Below, piece by piece: positions 32,746-41,628 of a stretch of DNA of 64,000 nt. The DNA lies in assembly GCA_963729995.1 (NCBI GenBank), contig CAVSPF010000001.1, positions 266,347 to 330,346 of the forward strand, given 5' to 3'. The stretch is from VRUE01 sp963729995 (GTDB lineage: Bacteria > Actinomycetota > Thermoleophilia > Solirubrobacterales > 70-9). A program made the translations under genes and the position numbers. Position 1 is the first letter of the stretch; every line of letters begins with the position of its first letter. The notes beneath the pieces were generated by a model. It made no database searches. It was not told the origin of the DNA and saw only the letters and a list, made by a program, of their open reading frames with translations.

Positions 32746-33752
32746 GGGCGACCGCCGAGCTGCTCTCCGACCGTGGCGAGGCCGCGGCGAGCGAGGAGTT
32801 CTTCCGCTCTCGCCCCTTCCTCGACGCCGAGGGCGTCACCCACACGCTGCGAATCGAGGCTGGCGATTGGGTGCTGCTGACGCCGCTCGTCGTGCGCGAT
32901 ATCCCCGCCGGCGCCGGCGACGACACGCCGGGCGGGGGTGGAAGGGACGCCATCTCCCCATATGGCTACCCCGGATTTTCAACCGCTGCGAGTTTTGACC
33001 ACCCTATGGTGGGGTCAAACCTCGCAGCGGTGGATTCAAACGCGCGCGGGCCGCTCGACCCCGCGGCGGTCGACTTCGGCCCCACCGGTCTGGTCAGCGT
33101 CTTCATCCGCCACACGATCGGCGAGCCGCCCCTGGCCGGGGCCAGCGAGCGCAACATCGTCCAGGTCGCCGATCCGGAGCTGCCGCCCAAGAGCCGGATG
33201 AGCGATCGGCAGCAGATCCGCAAGAACGAAGGCCGCGGCTATGAGCTGCGGCTGCTCCCCGGCCCGGAGACGACCAGCGAGGACCACGCCGGCTTCCTGG
33301 CGGCCTACGAGCAGACGATGCGCCGCACCGGCGCCGCCGAGCGCTACTTCTTCGGCTCCGCCTACTTCGACCGCATCCTCGAATCGGACGCCGCCTGGCT
33401 CGCCCTCGCCGCGGCCCCCGGCGGCGACGTCGCCGCCGCTTCGATCGCGGTTCGCAGCGACGGCTTCATCCACTACTACCTGAGCGGCAGCGCGGACGCC
33501 CACCTGGGCGACTCGCCGATGAAGAACGTCGTCGCGGCGCTTGTCGAGCTCGCCTCCGAACAGGGCCTGCCGCTCAACCTCGGCGGCGGCATCTCCCGCG
33601 GCGACCGGCTGGAGGAGTTCAAGCGCGGCTTCGCCAACCGCGAGGAGCCCTGGCGAACCTCGGAGATCGTCTGCGACGCCGCCGCTTACGCACGACTCTC
33701 CGGCGTCACCGCTTCGGAGGGCTTCTTCCCCGCCTACCGCGCACCGCGCTGA
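32742..33752 (+). CDS. FemAB/BioF2-like acyltransferase with embedded palindrome
   Basis: 336 residues, GTG start. The C-terminal half shows the GNAT_6/FemAB pattern: KSRMSDRQQIRKNEGRGYEL, FLAAYEQTMRRTGAAERYFF, AAASIAVRSDGFIHYYLSG and LNLGGGISRGDRLEEFKRGF. Relatives transfer amino acids or acyl groups to sugars or peptidoglycan. Residues about 68-100 (GGGGRDAISPYGYPGF to NLAAVDSN) are unlike the rest of the protein and are produced by a 48-bp near-perfect palindrome inserted in frame. Overlaps the preceding GNAT gene. Confidence 0.82.
   Translation: MRATAELLSDRGEAAASEEFFRSRPFLDAEGVTHTLRIEAGDWVLLTPLVVRDIPAGAGDDTPGGGGRDAISPYGYPGFSTAASFDHPMVGSNLAAVDSNARGPLDPAAVDFGPTGLVSVFIRHTIGEPPLAGASERNIVQVADPELPPKSRMSDRQQIRKNEGRGYELRLLPGPETTSEDHAGFLAAYEQTMRRTGAAERYFFGSAYFDRILESDAAWLALAAAPGGDVAAASIAVRSDGFIHYYLSGSADAHLGDSPMKNVVAALVELASEQGLPLNLGGGISRGDRLEEFKRGFANREEPWRTSEIVCDAAAYARLSGVTASEGFFPAYRAPR
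32983..33030. repeat. Palindromic element inserted in frame inside a CDS
   Basis: CCGCTGCGAGTTTTGACC on the left is the near-perfect reverse complement of the right arm ending CTCGCAGCGG, meeting at CACCCTATGGTG. It is translated as TAASFDHPMVGSNLAAV without breaking the frame. The sequence is A/T-richer than the surrounding gene. It resembles in principle the palindromic elements found inside Rickettsia genes. Confidence 0.82.
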
Positions 33753-33793
33753 GCGTCAGGCCGAACAGAGCGTCGGGCCGCGGGCGGGCCCGC

Positions 33794-34486
33794 TCAGCTC
33801 TTTGGCTTCCGCGGAGTCGGCCCGAGGATGCCGAAGGCAGTTGGCGTCTCGCCGCCGTAGCGGACCCAGGTCTCCTTGCCGAAGTCGCGAATCGCGTCCA
33901 GCGTGATCGCCCCCCGGTATTGCTTGCAGCCCAGCAGGTTGGTCCACGCTGTCGCCGCCACCGCGTAGTCCATGTTCGAGTTCGGGAAGAGCAGCGCCCC
34001 CCCGTACATCGTGTCGTAGAGGCCCTTCAACGCCAGCTGGTCCTTTTCAGCCAGGTGGGGGCTGTACTGGATCTCCATGCGGCCATGCTCGAGGGAGTGG
34101 ACTGTGTCGATTTCGGCGGGCATTTCCCTGTAGGCGCCGTCCGCCTGCTGGTACGGAGGTTCGACGTGGGGCCCCGAGGTCGGCGGGTTGGTCCCGTAAT
34201 GCGGCGTTGGCGCGGTCGGGGGCAGGTGGTTGTGGCCCTCGTCCTTGAGATGGAGGCGGAGCACGCAGCCGGCCTGCTTCGCCGCCGTCTTCAGGCTCGC
34301 GACCTTGAGCGGCGGCGGTGGGGTCCCGTTCCTTTCGTCGGGCTGAATCCCGTTCGTCGAGCCGCTGGACTGCTCGATGTGCGCTTGGCCGCTGGCGCTC
34401 GACCCTCCGGACGAGGTGACGAGATAGATGACCGCGCCAATCACGACCAGCGCGATCACCGAGGAAACCGCGTAGGCGACCACCAT
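33794..34486 (-). CDS. DUF3105 protein, membrane anchored
   Basis: A transmembrane helix (VVAYAVSSVIALVVIGAVIYL) is followed by a low-complexity linker and an exterior DUF3105 domain with HYGTNPPTSGPHVEPPYQQ, TVHSLEHGRMEIQYSP, FPNSNMDYAVAATAW and KETWVRYGGETP. Function unknown; common in actinobacteria. ATG 34486 gives a protein beginning at the helix. A longer natural N-terminus probably exists: GTG 34574 (VANRREEE, with AGGGAAG upstream and overlapping the hydrolase stop) would lead into ERLRQARQEREAGHAKESRRR only by a +1 shift in the GAGAGAG tract near 34550. Either the gene is frameshifted or the shorter start is used. Confidence 0.78.
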   Translation of the reverse strand: MVVAYAVSSVIALVVIGAVIYLVTSSGGSSASGQAHIEQSSGSTNGIQPDERNGTPPPPLKVASLKTAAKQAGCVLRLHLKDEGHNHLPPTAPTPHYGTNPPTSGPHVEPPYQQADGAYREMPAEIDTVHSLEHGRMEIQYSPHLAEKDQLALKGLYDTMYGGALLFPNSNMDYAVAATAWTNLLGCKQYRGAITLDAIRDFGKETWVRYGGETPTAFGILGPTPRKPKS

Positions 34487-34560
34487 GCGCCGCCGGCTCT
34501 CCTTCGCGTGTCCAGCCTCGCGCTCCTGACGCGCCTGGCGGAGTCGCTCTCTCTTCCTCC

Positions 34561-35448
34561 CTACGGTTGGCCACGGCTTCCCTGCCTTTGCGCTGCAGCC
34601 CGCGACGACCGCCCGTTGCTCTTGGGTCGGGAACTTACCTTGTCGCTCGCCCGCGGCGCCGCCCAGACGTCGTCGAGGAAGAGCGCCAGCTCGTCGGTGA
34701 GCCGCTTCGGTTTGAGCCTCCACTCGAGGATGGAGTCGGCCTCGATGAGCCGTGCCTGGGGCAGCTCTTCGATGAGCATTCCCGAGTCGCTGAACGGGTG
34801 CAGCGGGTCCCGCGGGTGCCCGACCACCAGTGCCGGCTGGCCGATCTGGCGGCGCTCCTCGCGGTGCGGGGCCGTCTCGCCCAGCAGCAGACCCTCGAGC
34901 ACGGCTATGGAGGGGCCGGGCCGGCGGCGAGCCCAGTCGAGCCCGATGTCCACCAGGAAGTTGGTGCGGGGGACGACCGAGGCGACCCGCGAAGCGATCT
35001 CGAACGCCGGCCGGCCGATGCGCAACCCCAGCAGGATCGGGGCGAAGAGCGCCGCAACCGCCGCCAGGGCGTTGTCCAGGACGGGCATCTCGACGAACAG
35101 ACCCTTGACTCGCTCCGGATCGCGGACCGCCAGCTCGAGGGCGACGTTGGCGCCAAGCGAGGTGCCTCCCACGACCGCCGTCCCCAGCTCCAGGTGGTCC
35201 AGCAGCCCGGCGACCTGGCGGGCGAACAGCGGCATCGAGTAAAGGCGCAGGTCCTCCGGCTGGTCGGAGCTGCCGTGGCCGAGCAGGTCGATGCAGATCA
35301 CGCGGTTGCCGCGTGCCGCCAGTTCCGGCCCCAATCGCTCGAACATGCGGCGATTCATCAGCAGGCCGTGGACGAGCACCAGGGCCCGCTCGCCGCTGCC
35401 GTACTCGTCGTAGCCGATCCTGTGTCCCTGGTAGAGCAGCTCGCCCAT
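34561..35448 (-). CDS. Alpha/beta-fold hydrolase
   Basis: 295 residues from ATG 35448 (MGELLYQGHRIGYDEYGSG). The oxyanion HGLLMNRRMF and nucleophile elbow VVGGTSLGANVALE (GTSLG, Ser) are typical of the family, as is VICIDLLGHGSSDQP. The C-terminal region where the catalytic His is expected reads IEADSILEWRLKPKRL and shows no His, so the activity may differ. Substrate unknown. Follows metF by 17 bp on the same strand, and its end overlaps the probable DUF3105 start. Confidence 0.85.
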   Translation of the reverse strand: MGELLYQGHRIGYDEYGSGERALVLVHGLLMNRRMFERLGPELAARGNRVICIDLLGHGSSDQPEDLRLYSMPLFARQVAGLLDHLELGTAVVGGTSLGANVALELAVRDPERVKGLFVEMPVLDNALAAVAALFAPILLGLRIGRPAFEIASRVASVVPRTNFLVDIGLDWARRRPGPSIAVLEGLLLGETAPHREERRQIGQPALVVGHPRDPLHPFSDSGMLIEELPQARLIEADSILEWRLKPKRLTDELALFLDDVWAAPRASDKVSSRPKSNGRSSRAAAQRQGSRGQP

Positions 35449-35465
35449 CGCCTGGACCAGCCTAT

Positions 35466-36389
35466 TCAGTCGGGTGGATCGGCCAGCGCGCCAGCCGCGG
35501 CTCCAGCGGACCGCTCCCACGGCCTGGCCGCGCGCAGCGCCCCCAGCACCGCCCGCGTGGCCGGTGCGCGGTTCAGCGCGTAAAAGTGGATGCCGGGCGC
35601 CCCCGCGATGAGCAGCTCGGAGCACTGCTGTGCCGCGTAGGCGATCCCCAGCTCGAACTCGGCCTGCTCGTCCCCACCGGCGGCTTGGAACGCCTCCTCC
35701 AACCGCGGCGGGATCGACGCATCGCAGAGCTCGCAGATCCGCTTCGTCTGCGCAAAGCTCGCCACCGGGATCACCCCGGCCAGGATCGGGACGTCGATCC
35801 CCCGCTCCCTTGCGGCGGCAACGAAGTCGAAATAGATCTGGTTGTCGAAGAAGAGCTGAGTGATCAGGAACGACGCCCCGGATTCGACCTTCGTCTTCAG
35901 GTAGGCCAGGTCGGTCTCGAGGTCGGGCGCCTCCGGATGGACCTCGGGGAAGCAGGCGCCGCCGATCGTGAAGTCCCAGCCGGAGGCGATGAAGGCGGCC
36001 AGCTCCGCCGCGCTGCCCAGGCCTCCCTCGGGCTGCGCGAAGTCCCTCTGCCCGCGCGGCGGGTCGCCGCGCAGGGCGAAGACGTTTTCGATCCCCGCCG
36101 CGCCGATCCGGTCGAGGGTCGCAGCCAGCCCCTCGATCGTCTCCCCGACACAGCTCAGATGGGCCATCGTCTCCAGCCCCAGCTCGTCCTTCAGCGCGCG
36201 CGTTATCTCGACGGTTCCCTCGCGGGTGGACCCGCCGGCGCCGTAGGTGACCGAAACGAAGTCCGGCCCGAGCTCGCGCAGCGACCTCGCGGTGGCAAAC
36301 AGCTGCTCGGTTGCCTCCTCCGTCTTCGGCGGGAAGAGCTCGACCGAGAAGACGGGTCGCTTCGAGGTGAGGATTTCGTCGATGCGCAT
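35466..36389 (-). CDS. metF: Methylenetetrahydrofolate reductase
   Basis: FAD enzyme reducing 5,10-methylene-THF to 5-methyl-THF for methionine synthesis, 307 residues from ATG 36389. Motifs are FSVELFPPKTEEATEQL, FVSVTYGAGGSTREGT, MAHLSCVGETIE, NVFALRGDPPRGQ, ASFLITQLFFDNQIYFDFV and GVIPVASFAQTKRI. The length matches the bacterial MetF form without a regulatory domain. Sequence upstream in frame to 36575 is not conserved-looking, so I use the internal ATG. I see no riboswitch before it. Confidence 0.95.
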   Translation of the reverse strand: MRIDEILTSKRPVFSVELFPPKTEEATEQLFATARSLRELGPDFVSVTYGAGGSTREGTVEITRALKDELGLETMAHLSCVGETIEGLAATLDRIGAAGIENVFALRGDPPRGQRDFAQPEGGLGSAAELAAFIASGWDFTIGGACFPEVHPEAPDLETDLAYLKTKVESGASFLITQLFFDNQIYFDFVAAARERGIDVPILAGVIPVASFAQTKRICELCDASIPPRLEEAFQAAGGDEQAEFELGIAYAAQQCSELLIAGAPGIHFYALNRAPATRAVLGALRAARPWERSAGAAAGALADPPD

Positions 36390-36850
36390 GAGAGGAGCGT
36401 AACTACGAGCGCGCCTCGCCGGACGTGCGCCGGCCAGCGTTGATTTCCCGGACTTTGCGGGGTTTCCCCCGGAAGACTCTGGCGCTGACGCTTTGCGGGC
36501 GCTAAGTTGCATCTGCGACTGGGAGAGACAGGCCCCACGGAAGCCAAGTGGGACACCGTTTCGAAGGTGGCGCAAGCAGCTTCTACGCGCGAAGGCTACG
36601 TGCGAGGCAGGCTACGAGCGTCACCACCGGTCGCATTTTTGTGCGTCCGATGGCACCCTTACCTTGGTGGCCGGTCGCAGAGAGCCTGCCCTCTCGGCCG
36701 CGCGTGCCGGGGCGCACCCGGGAGCTGGCGTCGCCGGCGGGGCCCGGACCGCCGCCACGACTAGCCCGCCTGCTCCCCACTCAATTGGCAATCCAGGTGC
36801 GCACCGCGCTCCCTCTACCAGTTGCTGTGCGAGGATGCCCGCGATCTGCG
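36390..36850. other. 461-bp intergenic region without recognised gene
   Basis: Lies between the divergent metF and enoyl-CoA hydratase. I compared it mentally with SAM and cobalamin riboswitch cores and saw neither. No strong dyad, tRNA or conserved peptide was found. It should contain two promoters. Confidence 0.5.
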
Positions 36851-37603
36851 ATGAGCGATGAGCTTCGCTATGAGCGCGTTGGGGCTGCCTCGGTACTGAC
36901 CATCGACCGCCCCGAGCGGCGTAACGCGGTGGACGGCGCGACAGCCGAGCTGTTCCGGCAGGGGCTGCGGGAGTTCGAGGCAGACCCGGAGGCGCGGGTC
37001 CTCGTCCTCACCGGCGCCGGTGGAGAGGCTTTCTGCGCCGGCGCCGACCTCAAGGCCCTCGATCTCGACGTTGACCATCCCGACGGCCCGATGGGCCCGA
37101 CTCGCCGCACCCCGTCGAAGCCGGCGATCGCGGCGGTTGACGGTTGGTGCCTTGCCGGCGGGGTCGAGCTGGCCCTCTGGTGTGACCTGCGGATTGCCAC
37201 GCCGGGGTCCACCTTTGGGCTCTTCGAGCGACGCTGGGGCGTGCCGCTTCTCGACGGCGGAACCCAGCGCCTGCCCCGCGTGGTTGGCCTGGGTCGGGCG
37301 CTCGAGCTGATCCTCACCGGCCGCCCGGTCGATGCGGAGGAGGCCCAGAGGATCGGGCTGGTCAACGAGGTCGTCGCCCCCGGCGGGCACCTGGAGCGAG
37401 CCCTGGAGCTGGCCGAGAAGATCGCCGGCTTCCCACAGGAGACGATGCTTGCCGATCGCCGTGGCGCTATCGAGGGTTTCGGCCAGACGCTGCCCGACGG
37501 CCTCAGCCTCGAGCACCGGCTCGGCCGCGAGGTCCTCGACGTCGCCGTCCGCGGCGCCGCCCGCTTCGCAGCGGGCGAGGGCCGCCACGGCCAAGGTCTC
37601 TAG
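36851..37603 (+). CDS. Enoyl-CoA hydratase/isomerase family protein
   Basis: Crotonase-fold enzyme, 250 residues from ATG 36851 (MSDELRYERVGAASVLTIDR). The oxyanion hole is formed by GEAFCAGADLKAL and VDGWCLAGGVELALWCDLRI. After it, FGLFERRWGVPLLDGGTQRL carries the position of one catalytic Glu region. The exact reaction (hydratase, isomerase or other) cannot be read from this. Convergent with the TetR gene; the two overlap by 4 bp. Confidence 0.9.
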   Translation: MSDELRYERVGAASVLTIDRPERRNAVDGATAELFRQGLREFEADPEARVLVLTGAGGEAFCAGADLKALDLDVDHPDGPMGPTRRTPSKPAIAAVDGWCLAGGVELALWCDLRIATPGSTFGLFERRWGVPLLDGGTQRLPRVVGLGRALELILTGRPVDAEEAQRIGLVNEVVAPGGHLERALELAEKIAGFPQETMLADRRGAIEGFGQTLPDGLSLEHRLGREVLDVAVRGAARFAAGEGRHGQGL

Positions 37604-38277
37604 TCGCCGACGGCTGTGCGCATCTCGTGTTCGGCCCGCTCGGGACCGAGGTAGGGCATGAGGACGGCAAAGACGAGGTCGGGGAGGGTGCGCTTGAGCT
37701 CCGGGCCGCGGCCGGCCCGAATCTCGTCGAAGATCATCGACGTGGCGCCGCCGATCGCGAAGCGCGCGGTGTCGGGTGGCAGCTTGTCGCCCTGGCCGGA
37801 GTAGGCTCGGCCCTCCTCGAGGAACGGCGTGAAGCGGGCCAGCGCCGCACGGTAGCGCTCACGCGCCCCATCGCCTGCCGCGGTCACCTCGACCATCGCC
37901 ATGCGCGCGATGTCCGCCTCTGCGGCGAGCAGCTCGACCAGCGCTCGCAGGCTGGCCACGATGCGCTCCGGCCAGGGATCGCCCCCGGCTGACTCGAAGG
38001 CGGCGGTTACGTGCGCCACCAGCACGTCGATCACCGCGTCGTACGCCTCGAGGAAGCAGTCGGTCTTGTCTTCGAACAGCTCGTAGAAGGCCCCCTCCGA
38101 CACGCCGGCGAACTCGACCACGTCGGCCACCGTCGCCGCCTCGTAGCCTTTGGCGGCCGCGACCCGAACCATCGCCTCCCGCAGTCGCTCCCGCTGCGAT
38201 CTGACCGCATATGCGCCCGGTAACCCGTGATGCCCGCTGGGCGGTGACTGTGGACTCGATGCAGATCGCGAATCCAT
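37600..38277 (-). CDS. TetR-family transcriptional regulator
   Basis: 225 residues from ATG 38277. After a disordered N-terminus, the HTH domain reads RLREAMVRVAAAKGYEAATV, ADVVEFAGVSEGAFYELFED and KTDCFLEAYDAV. The C-terminal ligand domain is all-helical and unclassified. Likely autoregulated; no operator was identified in the 64-bp gap to the divergent sugar dehydrogenase. Its convergent overlap with the enoyl-CoA hydratase does not by itself show regulation of that gene. Confidence 0.9.
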   Translation of the reverse strand: MDSRSASSPQSPPSGHHGLPGAYAVRSQRERLREAMVRVAAAKGYEAATVADVVEFAGVSEGAFYELFEDKTDCFLEAYDAVIDVLVAHVTAAFESAGGDPWPERIVASLRALVELLAAEADIARMAMVEVTAAGDGARERYRAALARFTPFLEEGRAYSGQGDKLPPDTARFAIGGATSMIFDEIRAGRGPELKRTLPDLVFAVLMPYLGPERAEHEMRTAVGD

Positions 38278-38341
38278 CGCTCTCAGCGTAGGGCAGTGGT
38301 CACGACCTGTCCAACCCCTTCTCGCGCCTACACTTTCCCCG

Positions 38342-39589
38342 ATGAAAATCGGCATCATCGGGCTTGGTTACGTCGGCCTACCGCTCGCGGTCGCCTTCGC
38401 CGAGGCGGACAACGAGGTGGTTGGCCTGGACGCCGATCCCCGCAAGATCAATGCCTTGAACGAGGGGCGCAGCTACGTCGAGGACATCCCCGATGCCGCC
38501 CTGGCGGCGCTCGGCGATCGCCTCCTCGCCACGCCACGCCACGCCGACCTCGCCTCCTGCGAAGCGGTCGTCATCTGCGTCCCGACACCGCTCACGGGCT
38601 CCCGCGAGCCCGACCTCACCTACCTGCTCGACGCCGCCAGCGCCCTCTCTCAGGTCCTGCAGCCCGGGCAGCTGGTGGTGCTGGAGTCGACCACCTACCC
38701 CGGCACCACCCGCGAGCGCCTCTTGCCGATCCTCGAGGAGTCCGGGCTCGCCGCCGGTCGGGACTTCCACCTCGCCTTCTCCCCCGAGCGGATCGACCCC
38801 GGCCGCACCGACCACACCATCCGCACCACCCCCAAGCTCGTGGGCGGCGTAACCGGGGCCTGCGCCGAGCGCGCCCGCGAGCTCTATTCCCTGGTTTGCG
38901 ATGAGGTCATCGTCCTCTCGGGCCCCGAGGCGGCGGAGCTCGCAAAGCTCCTGGAGAACATCTTTCGCTCGGTCAACATCGCGCTCGTCAACGAGCTCTC
39001 CCAGCTCTGTGACCGGCTTGGGATCGACGTCTGGGAGGTGGTCGAGGCCGCGGCGACGAAGCCGTTTGGCTTCATGCGCTTCGACCCCGGTCCCGGGATG
39101 GGCGGGCACTGCCTCCCGATCGACCCCTTCTACCTCGCCTTCAAGGCCCGCGAGCACGATTTCTACCCCGAGTTCATCGAGCTGGCCGGGAAGATCAACC
39201 AGTCCCAGCCCCAGTTCTGCGTCGAGCTCGTCAAGCGTGCGCTCAACGACGCCGGCAAACCCGTCAACGGCTCGAAGATCCTGATCCTCGGCGTCAGCTA
39301 CAAGGCCGGCATCGGCGACGTGCGCGAGTCGCCGGCGCTGAAGATCGTCAGGCTGCTGCACGAGCTCGGCGGCGAGGTCTCCTACCACGACCCCCATGTG
39401 CCCAAGCTGGCAGAGCTGGGCCTTGGCTCGGTCGAGCTGGAGGCCGCGCTGGGGAGCACCGACCTCGTCGCGATAGTCACCGCCCATCCGAGCATCGACT
39501 ACGAGCAGGTCGTCGCCACCGCTCCGCTGGTCGTCGACTTCCGCGGCGTCACCCGCGGCATCAGCGCCGCCAACCTGGTCCGGTTGTAG
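38342..39589 (+). CDS. Nucleotide sugar dehydrogenase (UDP-HexNAc 6-dehydrogenase type)
   Basis: 415 residues. The N-terminal NAD domain has MKIGIIGLGYVGLPLAVAFA. The middle has VVICVPTPLTGSREPDL and VVLESTTYPGTT. Catalytic Cys is in GPGMGGHCLPIDPFYL, and the C-terminal UDP-binding domain has ILGVSYKAGIGDVRESPAL. The fit is closer to the WbpA/WecC group than to UDP-glucose dehydrogenase, giving a uronic acid sugar for surface glycans. Five kb from the polysaccharide block but functionally consistent with it. Confidence 0.93.
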   Translation: MKIGIIGLGYVGLPLAVAFAEADNEVVGLDADPRKINALNEGRSYVEDIPDAALAALGDRLLATPRHADLASCEAVVICVPTPLTGSREPDLTYLLDAASALSQVLQPGQLVVLESTTYPGTTRERLLPILEESGLAAGRDFHLAFSPERIDPGRTDHTIRTTPKLVGGVTGACAERARELYSLVCDEVIVLSGPEAAELAKLLENIFRSVNIALVNELSQLCDRLGIDVWEVVEAAATKPFGFMRFDPGPGMGGHCLPIDPFYLAFKAREHDFYPEFIELAGKINQSQPQFCVELVKRALNDAGKPVNGSKILILGVSYKAGIGDVRESPALKIVRLLHELGGEVSYHDPHVPKLAELGLGSVELEAALGSTDLVAIVTAHPSIDYEQVVATAPLVVDFRGVTRGISAANLVRL

Positions 39590-39630
39590 GGGTCTGCCTA
39601 CCCCCGCGCTGCTTGCATCTCGCCCGCGGA

Positions 39631-40410
39631 CTACTGCTGAGGCACGCCTCCGTGGCCCCGCACCGTGTGCCAGGAGTCCCAGGTGATCTTGAGGATCACC
39701 CCGGTGATCGCGAGGCCGATCAGAGGGTCGCCGACCGGGAGGCCGACGGCGACGGCGACGGCGCTGGCCACGACCGCCAGGCTGACGTAGGAATCGACGC
39801 GAGCGTGGTTGCCGTCGGCGATCAGGGCCGGGCTGTCGAGGCGATGGCCGGCGCGGGTCCGAATCCCGGCGGCCGCCCAGTTGCCGGCGAAGCCGATCAG
39901 TCCCGCAATCGCCACGGCGGGCAGGTGAGTCGGGGTTTGGGGATGGATCAACCGCAGGACTGCCTCGCCACCGGCCACGCAGGCCGAGATGAAGATCGCC
40001 GCGACCACGAACAGTCCGGCGGCGCGCTCGGCCCTCAGCGAGCGCAGCAGGAAGGCGGCGCCGAGCGGGATGGCGGTGCTCGCGTCGCCGAAGTTGTGGA
40101 TCAGATCCGCCAGCAGGGCGATGCTGCCGCTGGACAGGAAGATCAGCGTCTGGGCGACCGCCGCGATTCCGAGCACGCCCAGCGACAGGCCAACCGCCCT
40201 CAGCCCGTCCCGCGAGCGCTTGATCCGCTCGTCGACGAGACCGTGCGAATGGCCGTGACCATCATGTCGATGATCGTGACCGTGGCCGCGCGGGCCCGCT
40301 TCGGCCTCGTGGGCGTGAGCGCCAGAATGGGGGTGCCTATGCACCAGTCGCTCGCCGTGACGATGAAGGTCGCCATCCAGCGGTTCGTAGGAGATGCCGC
40401 TCGCGGCCAT
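39631..40410 (-). CDS. Cation diffusion facilitator metal transporter
   Basis: 259 residues. The N-terminus is His-rich (HEAEAGPRGHGHDHRHDGHG), a probable Zn-binding tail. Six helices follow, with the two metal-site motifs HNFGD in ADLIHNFGDASTA (helix 2) and HARVD in ADGNHARVDSYVSLA (helix 5). The cytosolic dimerisation domain usual after helix 6 is almost absent, since the protein ends after LKITWDSWHTVRGHGG. Proton-coupled Zn/Co export is the likely function. Confidence 0.92.
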   Translation of the reverse strand: MAASGISYEPLDGDLHRHGERLVHRHPHSGAHAHEAEAGPRGHGHDHRHDGHGHSHGLVDERIKRSRDGLRAVGLSLGVLGIAAVAQTLIFLSSGSIALLADLIHNFGDASTAIPLGAAFLLRSLRAERAAGLFVVAAIFISACVAGGEAVLRLIHPQTPTHLPAVAIAGLIGFAGNWAAAGIRTRAGHRLDSPALIADGNHARVDSYVSLAVVASAVAVAVGLPVGDPLIGLAITGVILKITWDSWHTVRGHGGVPQQ

Positions 40411-40564
40411 CGCTCACGGGAGGCTACGACTTTCCCAGCCCGGTGTCAGGCCAGCTCAGCCATTGGTCGGCGGAGCGGCGTCGTCAGCCGGCCAGGATGG
40501 CCGCCCCCCTTGTCCCTGTTGTTAGGGTGCTCGAGAGAGGCCTTCGAACCGGGAGGAGTCAAGG

Positions 40565-41593
40565 ATGAGACGTGTCGGGATGATGATGCTGGGAACGGGA
40601 GCTGTGGCGCTCGTCGTCGTCGGACTGATTGCCGTGCCAAGCGGCGCCGCCCAGGCCCCGGTTGCGCACGCCTCGGCCTGCGCCCGCGCGACGAACATCG
40701 AGGCCATCGTCGACGACTCGGGCTCGATGTCGGTCACCGACCCCAATCGCCTCCGTGTCCAGGCGCTCGACCTGCTGATCAGCACGCTCAGCCCCTCCAC
40801 GCAGCTCGGCGCCGTCGAGTTCGGCTCCGAACTCTTCGAACAGCCCGCCGCCGACACGGTCTTCAAGCCGGAGCCGGTCGGGCCGAACGCGACGGCGATG
40901 AAGACGGCGCTCGACCAGAAGATCCACGCCGACAATGGCGCGACCGACTACAACGCCGCTTTCGCCCAGTCCGACGCCGACAACCCGAACGCCGACGCAC
41001 GAATCTTCCTCACCGACGGCGGCCACGACGTCGGCACCTATAACGAAGCTCACCTGATCCACAGGGTGCCGACCTATGTGGTCGGCTTCAGTTCCGGGAT
41101 AGCGTCGACCGAAGACCAGGAACGCCTGAAGAAGATCGCCGCCGACACGGGCGGCCGGTACTTCCCGCTCGAAGACTCCAGCCAGCTGCAGTCGGTGATG
41201 AACAACATCGCCGCCGCGCTCACCTGCCAAACGCCGCCGCGCCAGTTCACCGACCAGCTCGCACAGGGCCAGAGCAAATCGCACAGCGCCGCGATCGGCG
41301 CCGCGACGAAATCGGTTCAGGTCACGCTCACCTGGGCCAGCCCGCTCGACAAATTCAAGGTCTCCGGGCTGAAACTGGTCGGCCGGGGTGGCACGCTCGC
41401 AGTTGCGTCGTCGCGCCACCGCAAGCCGAGCAAGCTGAAGGTCACCACGACCACGAGCGCCACCTTCACAGTGCTCAAGGTCTCACGACTGAAGAAGGGC
41501 ACGCTCCGCTTCTCGGTGAAGGCGACAGAGGTCGGCTCCGGCGCACCGAAGGCGACCCTCACCACCCAGGTCAGCCAGAGCTCGCACAGGTAG
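40565..41593 (+). CDS. Secreted von Willebrand factor A domain protein
   Basis: 342 residues with a signal peptide (MMMLGTGAVALVVVGLIAVPSGAAQA). The VWA domain starts NIEAIVDDSGSMSVTDPNRL with a complete MIDAS DxSxS; FLTDGGHDVG supplies the downstream Asp. A C-terminal beta-rich domain follows (VQVTLTWASPLDKFKVSGL). GGGAGGAG 6 nt before the ATG is a strong ribosome site. Binding partner unknown. Followed after 35 bp by a secreted protease. Confidence 0.88.
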   Translation: MRRVGMMMLGTGAVALVVVGLIAVPSGAAQAPVAHASACARATNIEAIVDDSGSMSVTDPNRLRVQALDLLISTLSPSTQLGAVEFGSELFEQPAADTVFKPEPVGPNATAMKTALDQKIHADNGATDYNAAFAQSDADNPNADARIFLTDGGHDVGTYNEAHLIHRVPTYVVGFSSGIASTEDQERLKKIAADTGGRYFPLEDSSQLQSVMNNIAAALTCQTPPRQFTDQLAQGQSKSHSAAIGAATKSVQVTLTWASPLDKFKVSGLKLVGRGGTLAVASSRHRKPSKLKVTTTTSATFTVLKVSRLKKGTLRFSVKATEVGSGAPKATLTTQVSQSSHR

Positions 41594-41628
41594 AGCGATC
41601 CGGCTCGCGATAAGGCGCCTACTCACTT

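Noticed and set aside
36390..36850. Possible SAM or cobalamin riboswitch before metF
   Set aside because: Neither the SAM-I core nor the B12-box signature could be found.
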